From assembly GCF_002157355.1 (NCBI RefSeq), contig NZ_LYMK01000011.1, positions 1 through 64,000 of the forward strand: DNA of 64,000 nucleotides. The letters run 5' to 3'. Source of the DNA: Variovorax sp. JS1663 (GTDB lineage: Bacteria > Pseudomonadota > Gammaproteobacteria > Burkholderiales > Burkholderiaceae_C). Below the pieces are notes generated by a model that was given only the letters and a program-made list of their open reading frames with translations, did no database searches and had not been told where the DNA came from. This document shows, piece after piece, positions 1 through 9,354 of this stretch; position 1 is the first letter of the stretch; the number at the start of each line of letters is the position of its first letter. The position numbers were made by a program, and so were the translations under genes.

Positions 1-52
1 CCCGGCTCCTGCGCAACAACAAACAGCAAGGCACAAGTCAGGCGAACGAGTG

Positions 53-85
53 CCCTCACCCCAACCCTCCCCCAGAGGGTGAGGG
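53..85. repeat. REP-like inverted repeat / possible terminator hairpin
   Basis: CCCTCACC (53-60) is mirrored by GGTGAGGG (78-85), giving an 8-bp stem with a C-rich loop. The core resembles a widely dispersed proteobacterial intergenic repeat of the form CCCTCACCCCAACCCTC. It lies just past the stop of the leftward histidine kinase and could end that transcript, although no T-run follows. Only one copy is visible in the window, so its repetitive nature is known from other genomes rather than seen here. Confidence 0.5.
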
Positions 86-116
86 AGCAACACATCCAAG
101 GTGGACACGGGATGTC

Positions 117-3100
117 TCATTGCGGCTCTCTTCCCACTCCCCGCTCCCCGCGCGGAGAAGCGCCGTTCAGCGCGGCGACCAGCCGGTCGACGCGGATCGG
201 CTTGGTCAGGTAGTCGTCCATGCCGGCGGCGATGCACATCTCCCGGTCGCCCTGCATGGCGTTGGCCGTCATCGCCACGATGTAGGGGCGCTGCGACGGC
301 GTCATCAGCTCGCAGATCCGCCGCGTGGCATCGAGCCCGTCGAGCTCCGGCATCTGGACGTCCATCAGCACCACGTCGTAGGTCTGGCGCTGCACCGACT
401 CGATGGCCTCGATGCCGTTGGATGCCAGGTCCGCGCGGTAGCCCATCTGCTGCAGCAGGCGCATCGCGAGCTTCTGGTTCACCGCGTTGTCCTCGGCCAG
501 CAGGATGCGCAGCGGATGGCGCTGCGCCATCGCCGGATCGATCTGCGGCTTGGCCGCGGGGTCGGCCGCGACGGGCCTGGGCGCCTGCTCGTGCGCCAGC
601 AGGCTCACCAGGGTGTCGAACAGCTGTGACTGGTGGATGGGCTTGGTCAGGCGCGCGTTGAAGAGCGATGCCGCCTCGCCGGTCTCGCGCCCTGCGGAGC
701 TGAACAGCGCCAGCGGCAGCCTGCCGTGGCCGCCTGCGCGGATGCGCCTGGCCAGTTCGATGCCGTCCATCTGCGGCATGTGCATGTCCAGGATCGCCAG
801 GTCGAAGCGCTCGCCCTGCCCGAGCCACTGCAGGGCCTGCGCCGGCGAGTCGGTGTCGCGCGGGTCCATGCCCCACTTGCCGATCTGGGCCGACAGCACG
901 CGCCGGTTGGTCTCGTTGTCGTCGACGATCAGCACACGCCTGCCCTGCAGCTCCAGGTGCAGGCCGGGCTCGATGCGTCGCCGGCTCGGCGGCGAGTCGG
1001 CAACGGGCGCCTCGATGGTGAAGAAGAAGGTCGAGCCGGTGCCCGGCCCCCGGCTCTCGACCCACATGGCCCCGCCCATCAGCTCGGCCAGGCGCTTGCT
1101 GATGGCCAGGCCGAGGCCGGTGCCACCGTACTTGCGCGTGGTGCTGGAGTCGGCCTGCGAGAAGGACTGGAACAGCCGGCCCATGCCCTGCGCGGACAGG
1201 CCGATGCCGGTGTCGCGCACCGCGAAGGTCAGCGCCACCCGGCCTTCGCCCAGCGGCTTGCCGGTGACCGTCAGCACCACTTCGCCGGACTCGGTGAACT
1301 TCACCGCGTTGCTCAGCAGGTTCAGCATGATCTGCCGCAGCCGCGTGAGGTCGCCGCTCACGCCCAGCGGCACCTCGCCCTCGAAGACGTAAGCGAGGTC
1401 GAGCTGCTTCTCGCTCGCGCGCGCGGAGACCAGGTCGAGCGCCGACTCCACGCATTCGCGCAGGTCGAAGGGATGCGACTCGATGTCCATCCGTCCGGCC
1501 TCGATCTTCGAGTAGTCGAGGATGTCGTTGATGATGGTCAGCAGCGCGTCGCCGGATTCGCGGATGGTGGCCACGTAGTCCTGCTGGTCCGCGTCGAGCC
1601 GGGTGTCGAGCAGCAGGCCGCTCATGCCGATCACCGCGTTCATCGGCGTGCGGATCTCGTGGCTCATGGTCGCGAGGAAGGCGCTCTTGGCCTCGTTGGC
1701 CGCCTCGGCGGCGGCGCGCGCCTCCTTGGCTTCGTTGAACAGGCGCGCGTTCTGGATGGCGATCACGGCCTGGTCGGCGAAGGTCCGCAGGAGCCGGATC
1801 TCCTTGTCGGCGAAGGGGCCCGGCGGCTGGCGGTTGACGTGGATCGAGCCGATGTTCTGGCCCTCCCAGACCAGGGGCGCGACCATCACCGCGTAGTTGC
1901 CCACCCGTTCGGCCATGGCGCGCATGAAACGGGGCAGCTCCGGCCGCGCCAGCACGTCCGGGACGTGGACGACCTCGTTCCAGTCCAAGCCGGGGGGATG
2001 GAGTTCGACCGGCCGCGGATAGAAGCTCGCCAGCGCCTCGCGCGCCACGCCGCTGTGCGCCGCCAGGTGCACCATCCCGTCGCGCACCAGCGAGATGCCC
2101 ATCTCCATGCCGGCGAACAGGTGCCTGCAGCGCTCGAGGATCTTGTCGAACACGGGCTGCGGGTTCTCCATCGATTCGCCGATCACCTGGAGCACGTCGG
2201 CGGTGGCGGTCTGGCGCTCGAGGGCGTCGCGGGTCTCGTCGATCAGCCGCACGTTCTCGATCGCCAGCACGGCCTGGTCGGCGAAGAGCTGGAGCAGGTC
2301 GATCTGTCGCTGCGGCGTGGTGCCGGGATCCGGCCAGGCGGCGGTGATCGCGCCGATCGGCACGCCGTCCTTGAGCATCGGCGCGGCGATGATCCGGCGC
2401 CGGTTGCCGCTGTTCGCCAGGACGCGGTCGTAGTCCGGGTCGGCCCATGCGTCGTCGTGGCTCTGGGCCTTGCGCTCCAGGATGGCCCGGCCGTTCATCT
2501 GCCGCCGGTCCGGCGGTGCCGGCCAGACCGTGCGCGCGGCCTCCAGCGCCTCGGCGGACCAGTTGCGCGTCGCCGCCAGGTGGACCAGGCGCCCGTCGAA
2601 GGTGAAGACCGCCGCCGTCGGGCCTTCGAACAGCCACATGGTGCAGTCCAGGATGGCCTCGAACACCGGCATCACGTCGGTCGGCGATTCGCTGATGGCG
2701 CGCAGCACGTCGCTGACGGCGGTCTGGTATTCGAGGGACTCGGTCAGCTCGGCGGTGCGCTCCTCGACCTTGTGCAGCGCCGTCTGCGCCTCGCTGAAGA
2801 GCCGCTCGTTCTGGATCGCGATGACGGCCTGTTCGGCGAAGGTCTTCAGCAGCGCGCGCTCGCCGGGCCGGAAGGGGCCGACCTCCGCGCGCTGCATGCT
2901 CAGGATGCCGATGCCGCGGCCCTCCCACATCAGCGGCGCCGCCAGGTTCGCGAAGCTCGCGCCGACGCGCGCGGCGTTGAGGCGCAGCACCAGCGGCGCA
3001 GCCGGGTCGTTCAGCACGTCGGCGATCTCCAGCAGCTCGCCCGTGCGGAAGGCGGCCTCCGCCGAGGTGCCGGCCAGGGGCATCGGGTAGTTGGCCTGCA

Positions 3101-3938
3101 GGGACGCGGTGAGCGCGGCCGCCCGCTCCTCGCCGATCGCGTTGCGGCCGGACGCGGTCATCTTCCAGCGCGTCAGGGCGAGCTGGCCCTGGGCATCGAC
3201 GAGCAGCAGCGCGAAGGAGCTGCCGTCGAACAGGCGCTCGCAGCATTCGAGGATCTTGTCGAAGACCGGGCCGGGGTCCGCCACCGAGCCGGCGATGATC
3301 TGCAGCACCTCGGCGGCGGCGGTCTGGTGCGCCAGCGCCTCCTGCAGCTCGCGGTCATGGCGCCGCGTCTCGTCCAGCAGGTTCGCGTTCTCCAGCGCCA
3401 GGCCCATGCTGGCCGCCACGTTCTCGAGCAGGCGGACCTCGTGCGCCCCGAAAGCGTACTCCCGCTCGTGGTTCTGCATCGCGATCATGCCCAGCACGCG
3501 ATCGCTGCCGATGATCGGGACGGCGACGATCGAATGGGCCCAGTCCGTTCCCGGCGCGGGATGCAGGCCGATCCGCACCTGCTCCTCGCGCGTGTTGCAG
3601 ACGCCGACCTGGCGCTCGTGCAGGACGTGCGCCAGCGGCTCGTCCGGCGCCAGCGGCCGCGCCGGCAGCAATGGCAGGGGCCTGTCGTGCTCGTAGCGGT
3701 AGAGCACCTGGACCAGGTTGGTCTTGTCGTCCCACCAGAGGATGTTCAGGTCGCCGGAGCCGAACAGCTCGCGCAGCCTGTCGCCCACCAGGTCGATCAC
3801 GGCCTGGAAGCCCAGCCTGGCCGCCATTCCCCGCTGGATGCCGTTGATGATCGCGAGCTCGTCCGTGCGCCGCGCGCGCAGCTTCCCGCCCGCACGGGTG
3901 GCGTGCTTCGAAGGCGGTCGAGACCGGGACTCAGCCAT
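117..3938 (-). CDS. soluble hybrid sensor histidine kinase, four GAF domains and two receiver domains
   Basis: This 1273-residue protein has no evident membrane segment, so it probably senses a cytoplasmic signal. In order it shows four GAF-like modules (about 35-180, 205-380, 410-570 and 590-745) joined by helical linkers, then a HisKA domain with the H-box SHEIRTPMN (His near 760), an HATPase domain with DTGIGL and [10 protein letters not shown], and two receiver domains with phosphoacceptor Asp in LDMHMP (near 1051) and MDVQMP (near 1193). There is no C-terminal Hpt domain, so phosphate would have to pass to a separate protein. The ATG at 3938 is chosen over an ATG 36 bp upstream because the extra residues look non-homologous; no ribosome site decides it. 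It is divergent from the STAS/RsbW operon, which suggests, but does not prove, a shared pathway. Confidence 0.9.
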   Translation of the reverse strand: MAESRSRPPSKHATRAGGKLRARRTDELAIINGIQRGMAARLGFQAVIDLVGDRLRELFGSGDLNILWWDDKTNLVQVLYRYEHDRPLPLLPARPLAPDEPLAHVLHERQVGVCNTREEQVRIGLHPAPGTDWAHSIVAVPIIGSDRVLGMIAMQNHEREYAFGAHEVRLLENVAASMGLALENANLLDETRRHDRELQEALAHQTAAAEVLQIIAGSVADPGPVFDKILECCERLFDGSSFALLLVDAQGQLALTRWKMTASGRNAIGEERAAALTASLQANYPMPLAGTSAEAAFRTGELLEIADVLNDPAAPLVLRLNAARVGASFANLAAPLMWEGRGIGILSMQRAEVGPFRPGERALLKTFAEQAVIAIQNERLFSEAQTALHKVEERTAELTESLEYQTAVSDVLRAISESPTDVMPVFEAILDCTMWLFEGPTAAVFTFDGRLVHLAATRNWSAEALEAARTVWPAPPDRRQMNGRAILERKAQSHDDAWADPDYDRVLANSGNRRRIIAAPMLKDGVPIGAITAAWPDPGTTPQRQIDLLQLFADQAVLAIENVRLIDETRDALERQTATADVLQVIGESMENPQPVFDKILERCRHLFAGMEMGISLVRDGMVHLAAHSGVAREALASFYPRPVELHPPGLDWNEVVHVPDVLARPELPRFMRAMAERVGNYAVMVAPLVWEGQNIGSIHVNRQPPGPFADKEIRLLRTFADQAVIAIQNARLFNEAKEARAAAEAANEAKSAFLATMSHEIRTPMNAVIGMSGLLLDTRLDADQQDYVATIRESGDALLTIINDILDYSKIEAGRMDIESHPFDLRECVESALDLVSARASEKQLDLAYVFEGEVPLGVSGDLTRLRQIMLNLLSNAVKFTESGEVVLTVTGKPLGEGRVALTFAVRDTGIGLSAQGMGRLFQSFSQADSSTTRKYGGTGLGLAISKRLAELMGGAMWVESRGPGTGSTFFFTIEAPVADSPPSRRRIEPGLHLELQGRRVLIVDDNETNRRVLSAQIGKWGMDPRDTDSPAQALQWLGQGERFDLAILDMHMPQMDGIELARRIRAGGHGRLPLALFSSAGRETGEAASLFNARLTKPIHQSQLFDTLVSLLAHEQAPRPVAADPAAKPQIDPAMAQRHPLRILLAEDNAVNQKLAMRLLQQMGYRADLASNGIEAIESVQRQTYDVVLMDVQMPELDGLDATRRICELMTPSQRPYIVAMTANAMQGDREMCIAAGMDDYLTKPIRVDRLVAALNGASPRGERGVGREPQ

Positions 3939-4181
3939 GGGCATTGGCCTCCAGCGATCGTCATGGCAATGCACGCGAAGGCGCGCACGGTGCGAAGTCT
4001 ACGGACAAAGGCTTATCGACGTTGCCGTGATTTGGGCGTAAGCTAGAAAAAGGTTCTATCTATCGAACGCGGGAGGATCTTGTTCTTTTCAGAGAACAAG
4101 ACGAGATGTCCGGGCCGGGAAATCCTGTGGCGGGAGACCTGTCCAGAAGGCATCGATATCGACATCGACTGCGGAGTACGT

Positions 4182-4538
4182 ATGGACCTGAGGAGTGAAC
4201 AGCTCGCCGACGGCGTGGAAAAGATCAGCCTGGTCGGACGCATGGACAGCATCGGCGGGCACGACATCAATCAGCGTCTTTCGGCGCTCGTGGGAAGCCG
4301 CAAGCTTCGCGCCGTGGTGGACCTGTCCGAGGTTTCCTTCCTGGCCTCCATCGGCATTCGCACCCTCGTCGTCAATGCCAGGGCCCAGTCGCTGCGCGGT
4401 GGCGTGATGGCGCTGGCGAATCCCCAACCCGTCGTGGCGGAGGTGCTCAAGATGGCTGGCATCGACACGATCATCCCGGTGTATCCCGATGTCGATTCCG
4501 CCTTCAGTGCACTGACGGCGGCAGCCGGAAGCCCGTGA
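4182..4538 (+). CDS. STAS-domain anti-sigma factor antagonist
   Basis: This 118-residue single-domain STAS protein belongs to the SpoIIAA/RsbV family. These proteins release a sigma factor or other partner by binding its RsbW-type kinase when dephosphorylated. The segment DLSEVSFLASIGIRTLV aligns with the regulatory loop of SpoIIAA and puts Ser56 at the usual phosphorylation site, although the Asp that normally precedes it is Ala here. The start at 4182 is preceded by GGAG at 4173-4176 with good spacing; a longer reading from 4080 adds a non-STAS extension. The stop overlaps the start of the kinase gene (TGATG), the typical arrangement for partner-switching pairs. Confidence 0.88.
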   Translation: MDLRSEQLADGVEKISLVGRMDSIGGHDINQRLSALVGSRKLRAVVDLSEVSFLASIGIRTLVVNARAQSLRGGVMALANPQPVVAEVLKMAGIDTIIPVYPDVDSAFSALTAAAGSP

Positions 4539-4978
4539 TGGCCAGCGCCGGCGGGGAACGGCAGGTCTGCCTGACCGTCGGGCGCGAGTTGCGCGACCTG
4601 TCGCGCGTGACCGCCTGGGTCCACGACTGGGCCGAGCGCGAGCACCTGCCGTCGCGGGTGGTGTCGAACCTCGACCTCTGCTCCACGGAGGTGGTGACCA
4701 ACATCATGAACCACGCCCGCAGCGAGGGCGAGCAGCACATCCTGCTGCGCCTGGGCTGGCAGGGCGAGGACGTGGCGCTGGAAGTGGAGGACGAAGGCAG
4801 CGAGTTCGATCCACGGCTGGTGCCGCCCCCCACGCCGGTCACCAGCATCCACGACGCGCGCATCGGCGGCTGGGGCATCCCCATCGTGCGGCGCTTTTCC
4901 GACGGCGTGCACTACCGCCACCAGGACGGGCGCAACTGCCTGACGCTTCTGTTCCGCGCGACGGCGCCGCCATCCTGA
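4538..4978 (+). CDS. RsbW/SpoIIAB-type anti-sigma ATPase (HATPase_c_2)
   Basis: This 146-residue protein has a GHKL ATPase fold. The N-box STEVVTNIMNHA, the G1 box EDEGSEFDP and the G2 box GGWGIPIVRRF are all present, so ATP binding is expected. Proteins of this family phosphorylate the STAS partner and sequester a sigma factor or another target. It is translationally coupled to the STAS gene upstream, and a SpoIIE-type phosphatase that could reverse the reaction lies in the same operon. No sigma factor gene is visible nearby, so the output target is unknown. A GTG at 4535 is an alternative start one codon earlier. Confidence 0.88.
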   Translation: MASAGGERQVCLTVGRELRDLSRVTAWVHDWAEREHLPSRVVSNLDLCSTEVVTNIMNHARSEGEQHILLRLGWQGEDVALEVEDEGSEFDPRLVPPPTPVTSIHDARIGGWGIPIVRRFSDGVHYRHQDGRNCLTLLFRATAPPS

Positions 4979-5061
4979 CGCGCGCCATGCCGGAACATCC
5001 GAACGACGGCGCCATCGACCCAGGCGCCACCCCCCAGAGTCGCAACCGAGGAGTCTTACAA

Positions 5062-5679
5062 ATGGGAACTGCAGCCAAGGTTTCACCCAGCATCGATGCC
5101 CAGAGCGCGCTCGCAGCGCAGGCGAGCCTCGCCGCCCAAGGCAACGGCGAAGCGTCCGGCGTCGACAAGATGCGCGAGTTGCTGTTCGGCAACCAGATGC
5201 AGGATTACGACAAGCGCTTTGCCGTCATGGAGGAGCGCTTCCAGCTGCGGCTGCGCGACGTGGAGGCGGAGGCCGCCCGCAACCTCGCCAGCCTCGAGAC
5301 CACGATGAAGAAGCAGCTCGAATCGGTCGCCAACCAGTTCCGCGAGGAGAAGGAGCTGCGCACCGACGGCGACAAGGAACTGGAGCGCAGCCAGCGCGAG
5401 CACACCCAGGCACTGGAAAAGCGCCTGGCCCAGGTGTCGGACCAGCTCGCCCGCCAGGAGCGGGAGTTCACCGACCGCCTGAGCCACGAGATCCAGGGCC
5501 TGCGCGACGAGATGCGGCGCCGGCAGGACGACGCCCGCGCCACGATGGAGCGGATGTTTGCCGAGCTCAGCCATGTGAAGACGGATCGCAACCTGCTGGC
5601 GGGCTTGTTCGTCGAGATCGCCAAATGCCTCAACCAGGACGTCGCACCCAAGCCCGGGGTCGTTGGCGAAAGGGGTTGA
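5062..5679 (+). CDS. coiled-coil protein of the GTPase/OmpA operon
   Basis: This 205-residue protein is of no named family that I recognise. Residues about 35-170 are highly charged heptad-like sequence (Glu, Lys, Arg and Gln rich) expected to form a long coiled coil, with no signal peptide or membrane segment. The C-terminus carries a short amphipathic segment, DRNLLAGLFVEIAKC, that resembles the N-terminal segment of the next protein. The ATG at 5062 is preceded by GAGGAG (5048-5053), so it is preferred over 4987. It may be a scaffold linking the phosphorelay proteins to the OmpA-like anchor. That role is inferred from context only. Confidence 0.75.
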   Translation: MGTAAKVSPSIDAQSALAAQASLAAQGNGEASGVDKMRELLFGNQMQDYDKRFAVMEERFQLRLRDVEAEAARNLASLETTMKKQLESVANQFREEKELRTDGDKELERSQREHTQALEKRLAQVSDQLARQEREFTDRLSHEIQGLRDEMRRRQDDARATMERMFAELSHVKTDRNLLAGLFVEIAKCLNQDVAPKPGVVGERG

Positions 5680-5737
5680 GCCGGGGCGCCGCCGCGTCCG
5701 GCCGGCCCACGCGGCATGACGCCGGGGCGGGGGCACG

Positions 5738-7600
5738 GTGAACGCCCGCCTGTCGGTCACCGCCGCGAACGAACCCGGGAGCTTGCCGGAGGGTGACTCC
5801 AGGGACCGGCTCGCGGAGCTGCTGCTGGAGCTGGCCCGCTGCATCGACCCGAGCGTGACCGCGACCCTTCCGCGGCGCGCGGGCATCGATCCGCGGCTGG
5901 AGGCCATGCGCGACGTGCTGATGGAGCGCGAGCAGGCGGCCCTGGCGCGGCTCGAAAAAAAGCTGGACGACCCGCAGGAATTCGCCGATGCGGTCGGCGC
6001 GGTGCTGCCGGCTGCGTTCTCACAGGCGGCGCAGCAGGACCAGCTGGGCCAGGCGCTGGCGCCCAGCGTCGAGCGGGCGGCGCAAGCCTCGATCCGGAAG
6101 AACCCGGGCACCATGGTCGACATCCTGTACCCGGTCATGGGGCCGGCGATCCGCAAGGCGATTGCCGAAACGCTGGATGGCACGCTCCAATCGCTCAACC
6201 AGGCGCTGCGCTACAGCCTGTCCTGGCGCGGCCTGAAATGGCGCATCGAGGCCTGGCGCAGCGGCAGCACCTTCGCCGACGTGGTGCTGCGGCACACGGC
6301 CGTGTTCCGCGTCGAGCACCTCTTCCTGGTTCACCGCAAGACGGGGCTGCTGCTGGCGCACCTGGCCCGCGACGACGCGACCTCGCGGGACCCGCAGCTG
6401 GTCTCGGCCATGCTCTCCGCCATCCAGGATTTCGTGCGCGATTCCTTCGAGGAATCCGCCGGCAGCGGCAGCAGCGGCGGCCGCAGCATCGACAGCCTGC
6501 GCCTGGGCGACCTGTTGCTGTGGTGCGAGGAAGGGCCCTTCGCCTTCCTGGCCGCCGTGATCCACGGCAACCCGCCGCCGATGGTGCGCGCCCGGCTGGG
6601 CGAGGCGCTGGGCGCGGTCCACGACCGGTGGGGCACGGCGCTGCAGGAATTCGAGGGCGACACCGACCCCTTCGAGGAGGCCGGCGAGCGGCTGCGGCCC
6701 TGCCTGCTGTCCCAGGAGGCCGAGACGCGGAAGCGCTACAGCCCGCTGCTGTGGTTCATTCCCCTGGTACTCCTCGCGGTGCTGGGTTGGTGGATCGGCC
6801 AGCGCGTCATGGAGCGCCAGCGCGTCAACAGCTATGTCGCCGCGCTGCAGGAGCAGCCCGGCATCGTCGTGACCGGCGCCGAGCGCCGCGACGGCAAGTG
6901 GCTGGTCTCGGGCCTGCGCGATCCGCTGGCCGTGCCGCCGGAAGCCTTGCTGGAGCCGGCCCGCCTGGACGCATCGCGTGTCGCCGGGCGCTGGGAGCCC
7001 TACCAGGCGCTGCATCCGGCCATCATGCTCAAGCGCCTGAAGGCGACCCTCGACCCGCCGCCCACGGTGAGCATGGTGCAGGAAGGCGGCGGCATCCGCG
7101 TCACCGGCAATGCATCGCAGCGCTGGCTGGACAAGGCGCGGTCCTATGCGCTGACGCTGCCGGCCGGCGCGCCGGCGGTCGACCTCAGCGCACTGCAGGA
7201 CGTGCAGGACCCGGACTTCATCCGCCTGCGCGACGCCATCCAGGCCCGCCTGATCCATTTCGACTTCAGCATGCCCCGGCCCGCGGCCGACCAGGAGAGC
7301 AAGCTCGACGCCGTCGCCGCCGACATGCGCGAGCTGGTCCAGGTGGCGCGCACCCAGGGCTTCCCGGTGAAGGTGAACATCGTCGGCCACGCCGACGCGA
7401 CCGGCAAGGACACCTCGAACCTGGCCCTGAGCATCGGCCGCGCGGAGGTCGTGCGCTCGATGCTGCGGGCGCGCGGGGTCGATCCGTCCGTGCTCTTCGT
7501 GCGCGGCGCCGGCCCGCTCGAGCCGCTGCGTCCAGGGGCCAGCGAAGACGAGATGTCGATGAACCGGCGCGTCTCCTTCGGCGTGAGCACCGGCGACTAG
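5738..7600 (+). CDS. inner-membrane-anchored OmpA-family protein
   Basis: This 620-residue protein starts at a GTG after a purine-rich stretch. A cytoplasmic N-terminal half of about 335 residues is followed by one membrane helix (about 337-353, WFIPLVLLAVLGWWIG), a periplasmic linker and a C-terminal OmpA-like domain (about 506-620). The last has the peptidoglycan-contact residues in GHADATG and the following helix with Arg in SIGRAEVVRSML. The family binds peptidoglycan noncovalently. The N-terminal half begins with SRDRLAELLLELARC, similar to the tail of the preceding coiled-coil protein. Its place directly before a small GTPase gene suggests an envelope-linked platform for that GTPase. 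Confidence 0.85.
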   Translation: MNARLSVTAANEPGSLPEGDSRDRLAELLLELARCIDPSVTATLPRRAGIDPRLEAMRDVLMEREQAALARLEKKLDDPQEFADAVGAVLPAAFSQAAQQDQLGQALAPSVERAAQASIRKNPGTMVDILYPVMGPAIRKAIAETLDGTLQSLNQALRYSLSWRGLKWRIEAWRSGSTFADVVLRHTAVFRVEHLFLVHRKTGLLLAHLARDDATSRDPQLVSAMLSAIQDFVRDSFEESAGSGSSGGRSIDSLRLGDLLLWCEEGPFAFLAAVIHGNPPPMVRARLGEALGAVHDRWGTALQEFEGDTDPFEEAGERLRPCLLSQEAETRKRYSPLLWFIPLVLLAVLGWWIGQRVMERQRVNSYVAALQEQPGIVVTGAERRDGKWLVSGLRDPLAVPPEALLEPARLDASRVAGRWEPYQALHPAIMLKRLKATLDPPPTVSMVQEGGGIRVTGNASQRWLDKARSYALTLPAGAPAVDLSALQDVQDPDFIRLRDAIQARLIHFDFSMPRPAADQESKLDAVAADMRELVQVARTQGFPVKVNIVGHADATGKDTSNLALSIGRAEVVRSMLRARGVDPSVLFVRGAGPLEPLRPGASEDEMSMNRRVSFGVSTGD

Positions 7601-7616
7601 GAGCGGACCCACACCC

Positions 7617-8111
7617 ATGCTGCAACGGAAGATCTGCCTGCTCGGCGCCTTCGGCGTCGGCAAGACCAGCCTGGTGCGCCGCTTCGTCGACACCATCTTC
7701 TCGGACGCCTACCTGACCACGGTCGGCGTGAAGATCGACAAGAAGGTCATCTCCACCGGCGCCGAGGACCTGGCGCTGATCCTCTGGGACATCGCCGGCG
7801 AGGACGAGGTGGCGGCGGTGCGGGTGAGCTACCTGCGCGGAGCCGCCGGCTACCTGCTGGTGGTGGACGGCACGCGGCCGGAGACACTGGCGACGGCCGA
7901 GTCGATCCAGGGCCGCATCACCGCGGAGCTCGGCGCCGTGCCCTTCTTCGTCCTGCTCAACAAGGCGGACCTGGAGCAAGACTGGGCCCTTCCGCCGGGG
8001 CGCATCCAGGCGCTGGAAGCCGAGGGCTGGCTGTTCCGCCGCACCAGCGCCAAGACCGGCATGGGGGTCGAGGAGGCCTTCCAGGAACTGGCGGCGCGCC
8101 TTGCGCGGTAG
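7617..8111 (+). CDS. Rab/Ras-like small GTPase
   Basis: This 164-residue protein has a complete set of Ras-superfamily G motifs: P-loop GAFGVGKTS (10-18), switch I with Thr35 in TTVGVKI, G3 WDIAGED (57-63), G4 NKAD (116-119) and G5 SAK (145-147). The residue matching the Ras catalytic Gln61 is Glu62, so intrinsic hydrolysis may be unusual. There is no C-terminal cysteine box for lipidation, and no Roadblock/LC7 or MglB-type regulator gene is present nearby. It sits between the OmpA-like gene and the phosphatase with gaps of 16 and 8 bp, so co-expression is very likely. The effector is not known. Confidence 0.9.
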   Translation: MLQRKICLLGAFGVGKTSLVRRFVDTIFSDAYLTTVGVKIDKKVISTGAEDLALILWDIAGEDEVAAVRVSYLRGAAGYLLVVDGTRPETLATAESIQGRITAELGAVPFFVLLNKADLEQDWALPPGRIQALEAEGWLFRRTSAKTGMGVEEAFQELAARLAR

Positions 8112-8119
8112 CCATCGCC

Positions 8120-9325
8120 ATGCTGGACCTGCCACCCCGCATCTCCGACTCGCTGCTGGCGCTGGTTCATGCGCAGCGCGCTCTCGCGTACCTCGTCGCC
8201 GACGATGCGCAGAACCTGGTGCGCTGCGGCGGGCACCTGGCGCACTATGGCCTGGCGGGGCTCCAGTGCGGCATGCCTGCCTCGGAACAGGTGCTCTTCC
8301 TCGAAGGCCTGCTGCCGCTGGCCGAGACACCCTTCCTGATCCGCTCGATGGAAATGCCCAGCGGGCGCGTGGCGGACGTCCATTTCTTCGCCGACGAGGA
8401 CACGGTCTGGATCCTGCTGCTCGACGTCACGGCCGAATACGAGGAAACCCGCCTGGTGCAGCAGAAGGCCTACGACATGACCCTGCTGAGCCAGCGCGAG
8501 GCCAGGCTGATCGCGCAACTCGAATCGACCAACCGGGAGCTGACGCTGGCCCACCGCGACCTCGCCGCCTCCCGCGAGGCCCTGCAGCTGGCCCACGACC
8601 GCCTGCAGCAGGAGCTGCGTGAAGCCGAGCTCTACGTCCGCGCGATCCTGCCGGCGCCGCTCGCGGAACCCTGGACGGTGGACTGGCGCTTCATCCCCTC
8701 CACCGAGCTGGGCGGCGACTGCTTCGGCTACCACTGGATCGACGACGGGCACTTCGCGATCTACCTGATCGACGTCTGCGGCCACGGGGTCGGCTCCGCG
8801 CTGCTTTCGGTCGCGGTCGCCGACACGCTGCGCTCGGAGGCCCTGCAGCGCACGGACTTCCGCAGCCCCGCGCAGGTGCTCACGGCGCTCAACCAGGCCT
8901 ACCAGATGGAGCGCCACGGCGAGCTGTTCTCCACCGTCTGGTACGGCGTCTATGGCCGTGCGACCGGCGAGCTGCGCTACGCCTCCGCCGGCCATCCGCC
9001 GGCCTTCGTGGCCGGCGGCCCCTGGGAGGACGGACGGCCCCTGCCGGCCAGCGGCCCGTGCATCGGCCTCTCGCCGGCGGCCCGCTACCAGGAAGAGCGC
9101 TGCACCCTCGGGCCGCCCGCGAGACTCTATGTCTTCAGCGACGGCACCTACGAAGTCGCCAGGCCCGATGGCTCGATGATGGAATTCGCCGCCATGGCGA
9201 AGATCCTGGCGCGGCCGGCCGGCGCCGGCCTGTCCGAGCTGGACAGCCTGCTGGCCTATGCCCGCGACGTCCACGGCCCGGGCGTGCTGGAGGACGACTT
9301 CACGATCATCAAGGTGGCGCTGTGA
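8120..9325 (+). CDS. SpoIIE/RsbU-type PP2C serine phosphatase with sensory N-terminus
   Basis: This 401-residue protein has a PAS-like N-terminal region (about 10-115), a coiled-coil linker (about 120-178) and a PP2C-like SpoIIE domain (about 185-400). Metal-binding aspartates are visible in GGD (Asp200), DVCGHG (Asp218), FSDGTYE and LEDDF near the end. RsbU/SpoIIE phosphatases dephosphorylate a STAS protein, so the natural substrate is the product of the first gene of this operon (known family role plus context). The start follows the GTPase stop by 8 bp and lacks a clear ribosome site, which suggests translational coupling. Confidence 0.9.
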   Translation: MLDLPPRISDSLLALVHAQRALAYLVADDAQNLVRCGGHLAHYGLAGLQCGMPASEQVLFLEGLLPLAETPFLIRSMEMPSGRVADVHFFADEDTVWILLLDVTAEYEETRLVQQKAYDMTLLSQREARLIAQLESTNRELTLAHRDLAASREALQLAHDRLQQELREAELYVRAILPAPLAEPWTVDWRFIPSTELGGDCFGYHWIDDGHFAIYLIDVCGHGVGSALLSVAVADTLRSEALQRTDFRSPAQVLTALNQAYQMERHGELFSTVWYGVYGRATGELRYASAGHPPAFVAGGPWEDGRPLPASGPCIGLSPAARYQEERCTLGPPARLYVFSDGTYEVARPDGSMMEFAAMAKILARPAGAGLSELDSLLAYARDVHGPGVLEDDFTIIKVAL

Positions 9326-9354
9326 CGAGGAATGCCGGCCACCAGGAGATGCCG

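Noticed and set aside
633..4046. A very long open frame opposite the histidine kinase
   Set aside because: It is a GC-driven antisense frame over a gene with clear kinase and receiver motifs; its translation is His/Arg/Gln-rich with no domains.
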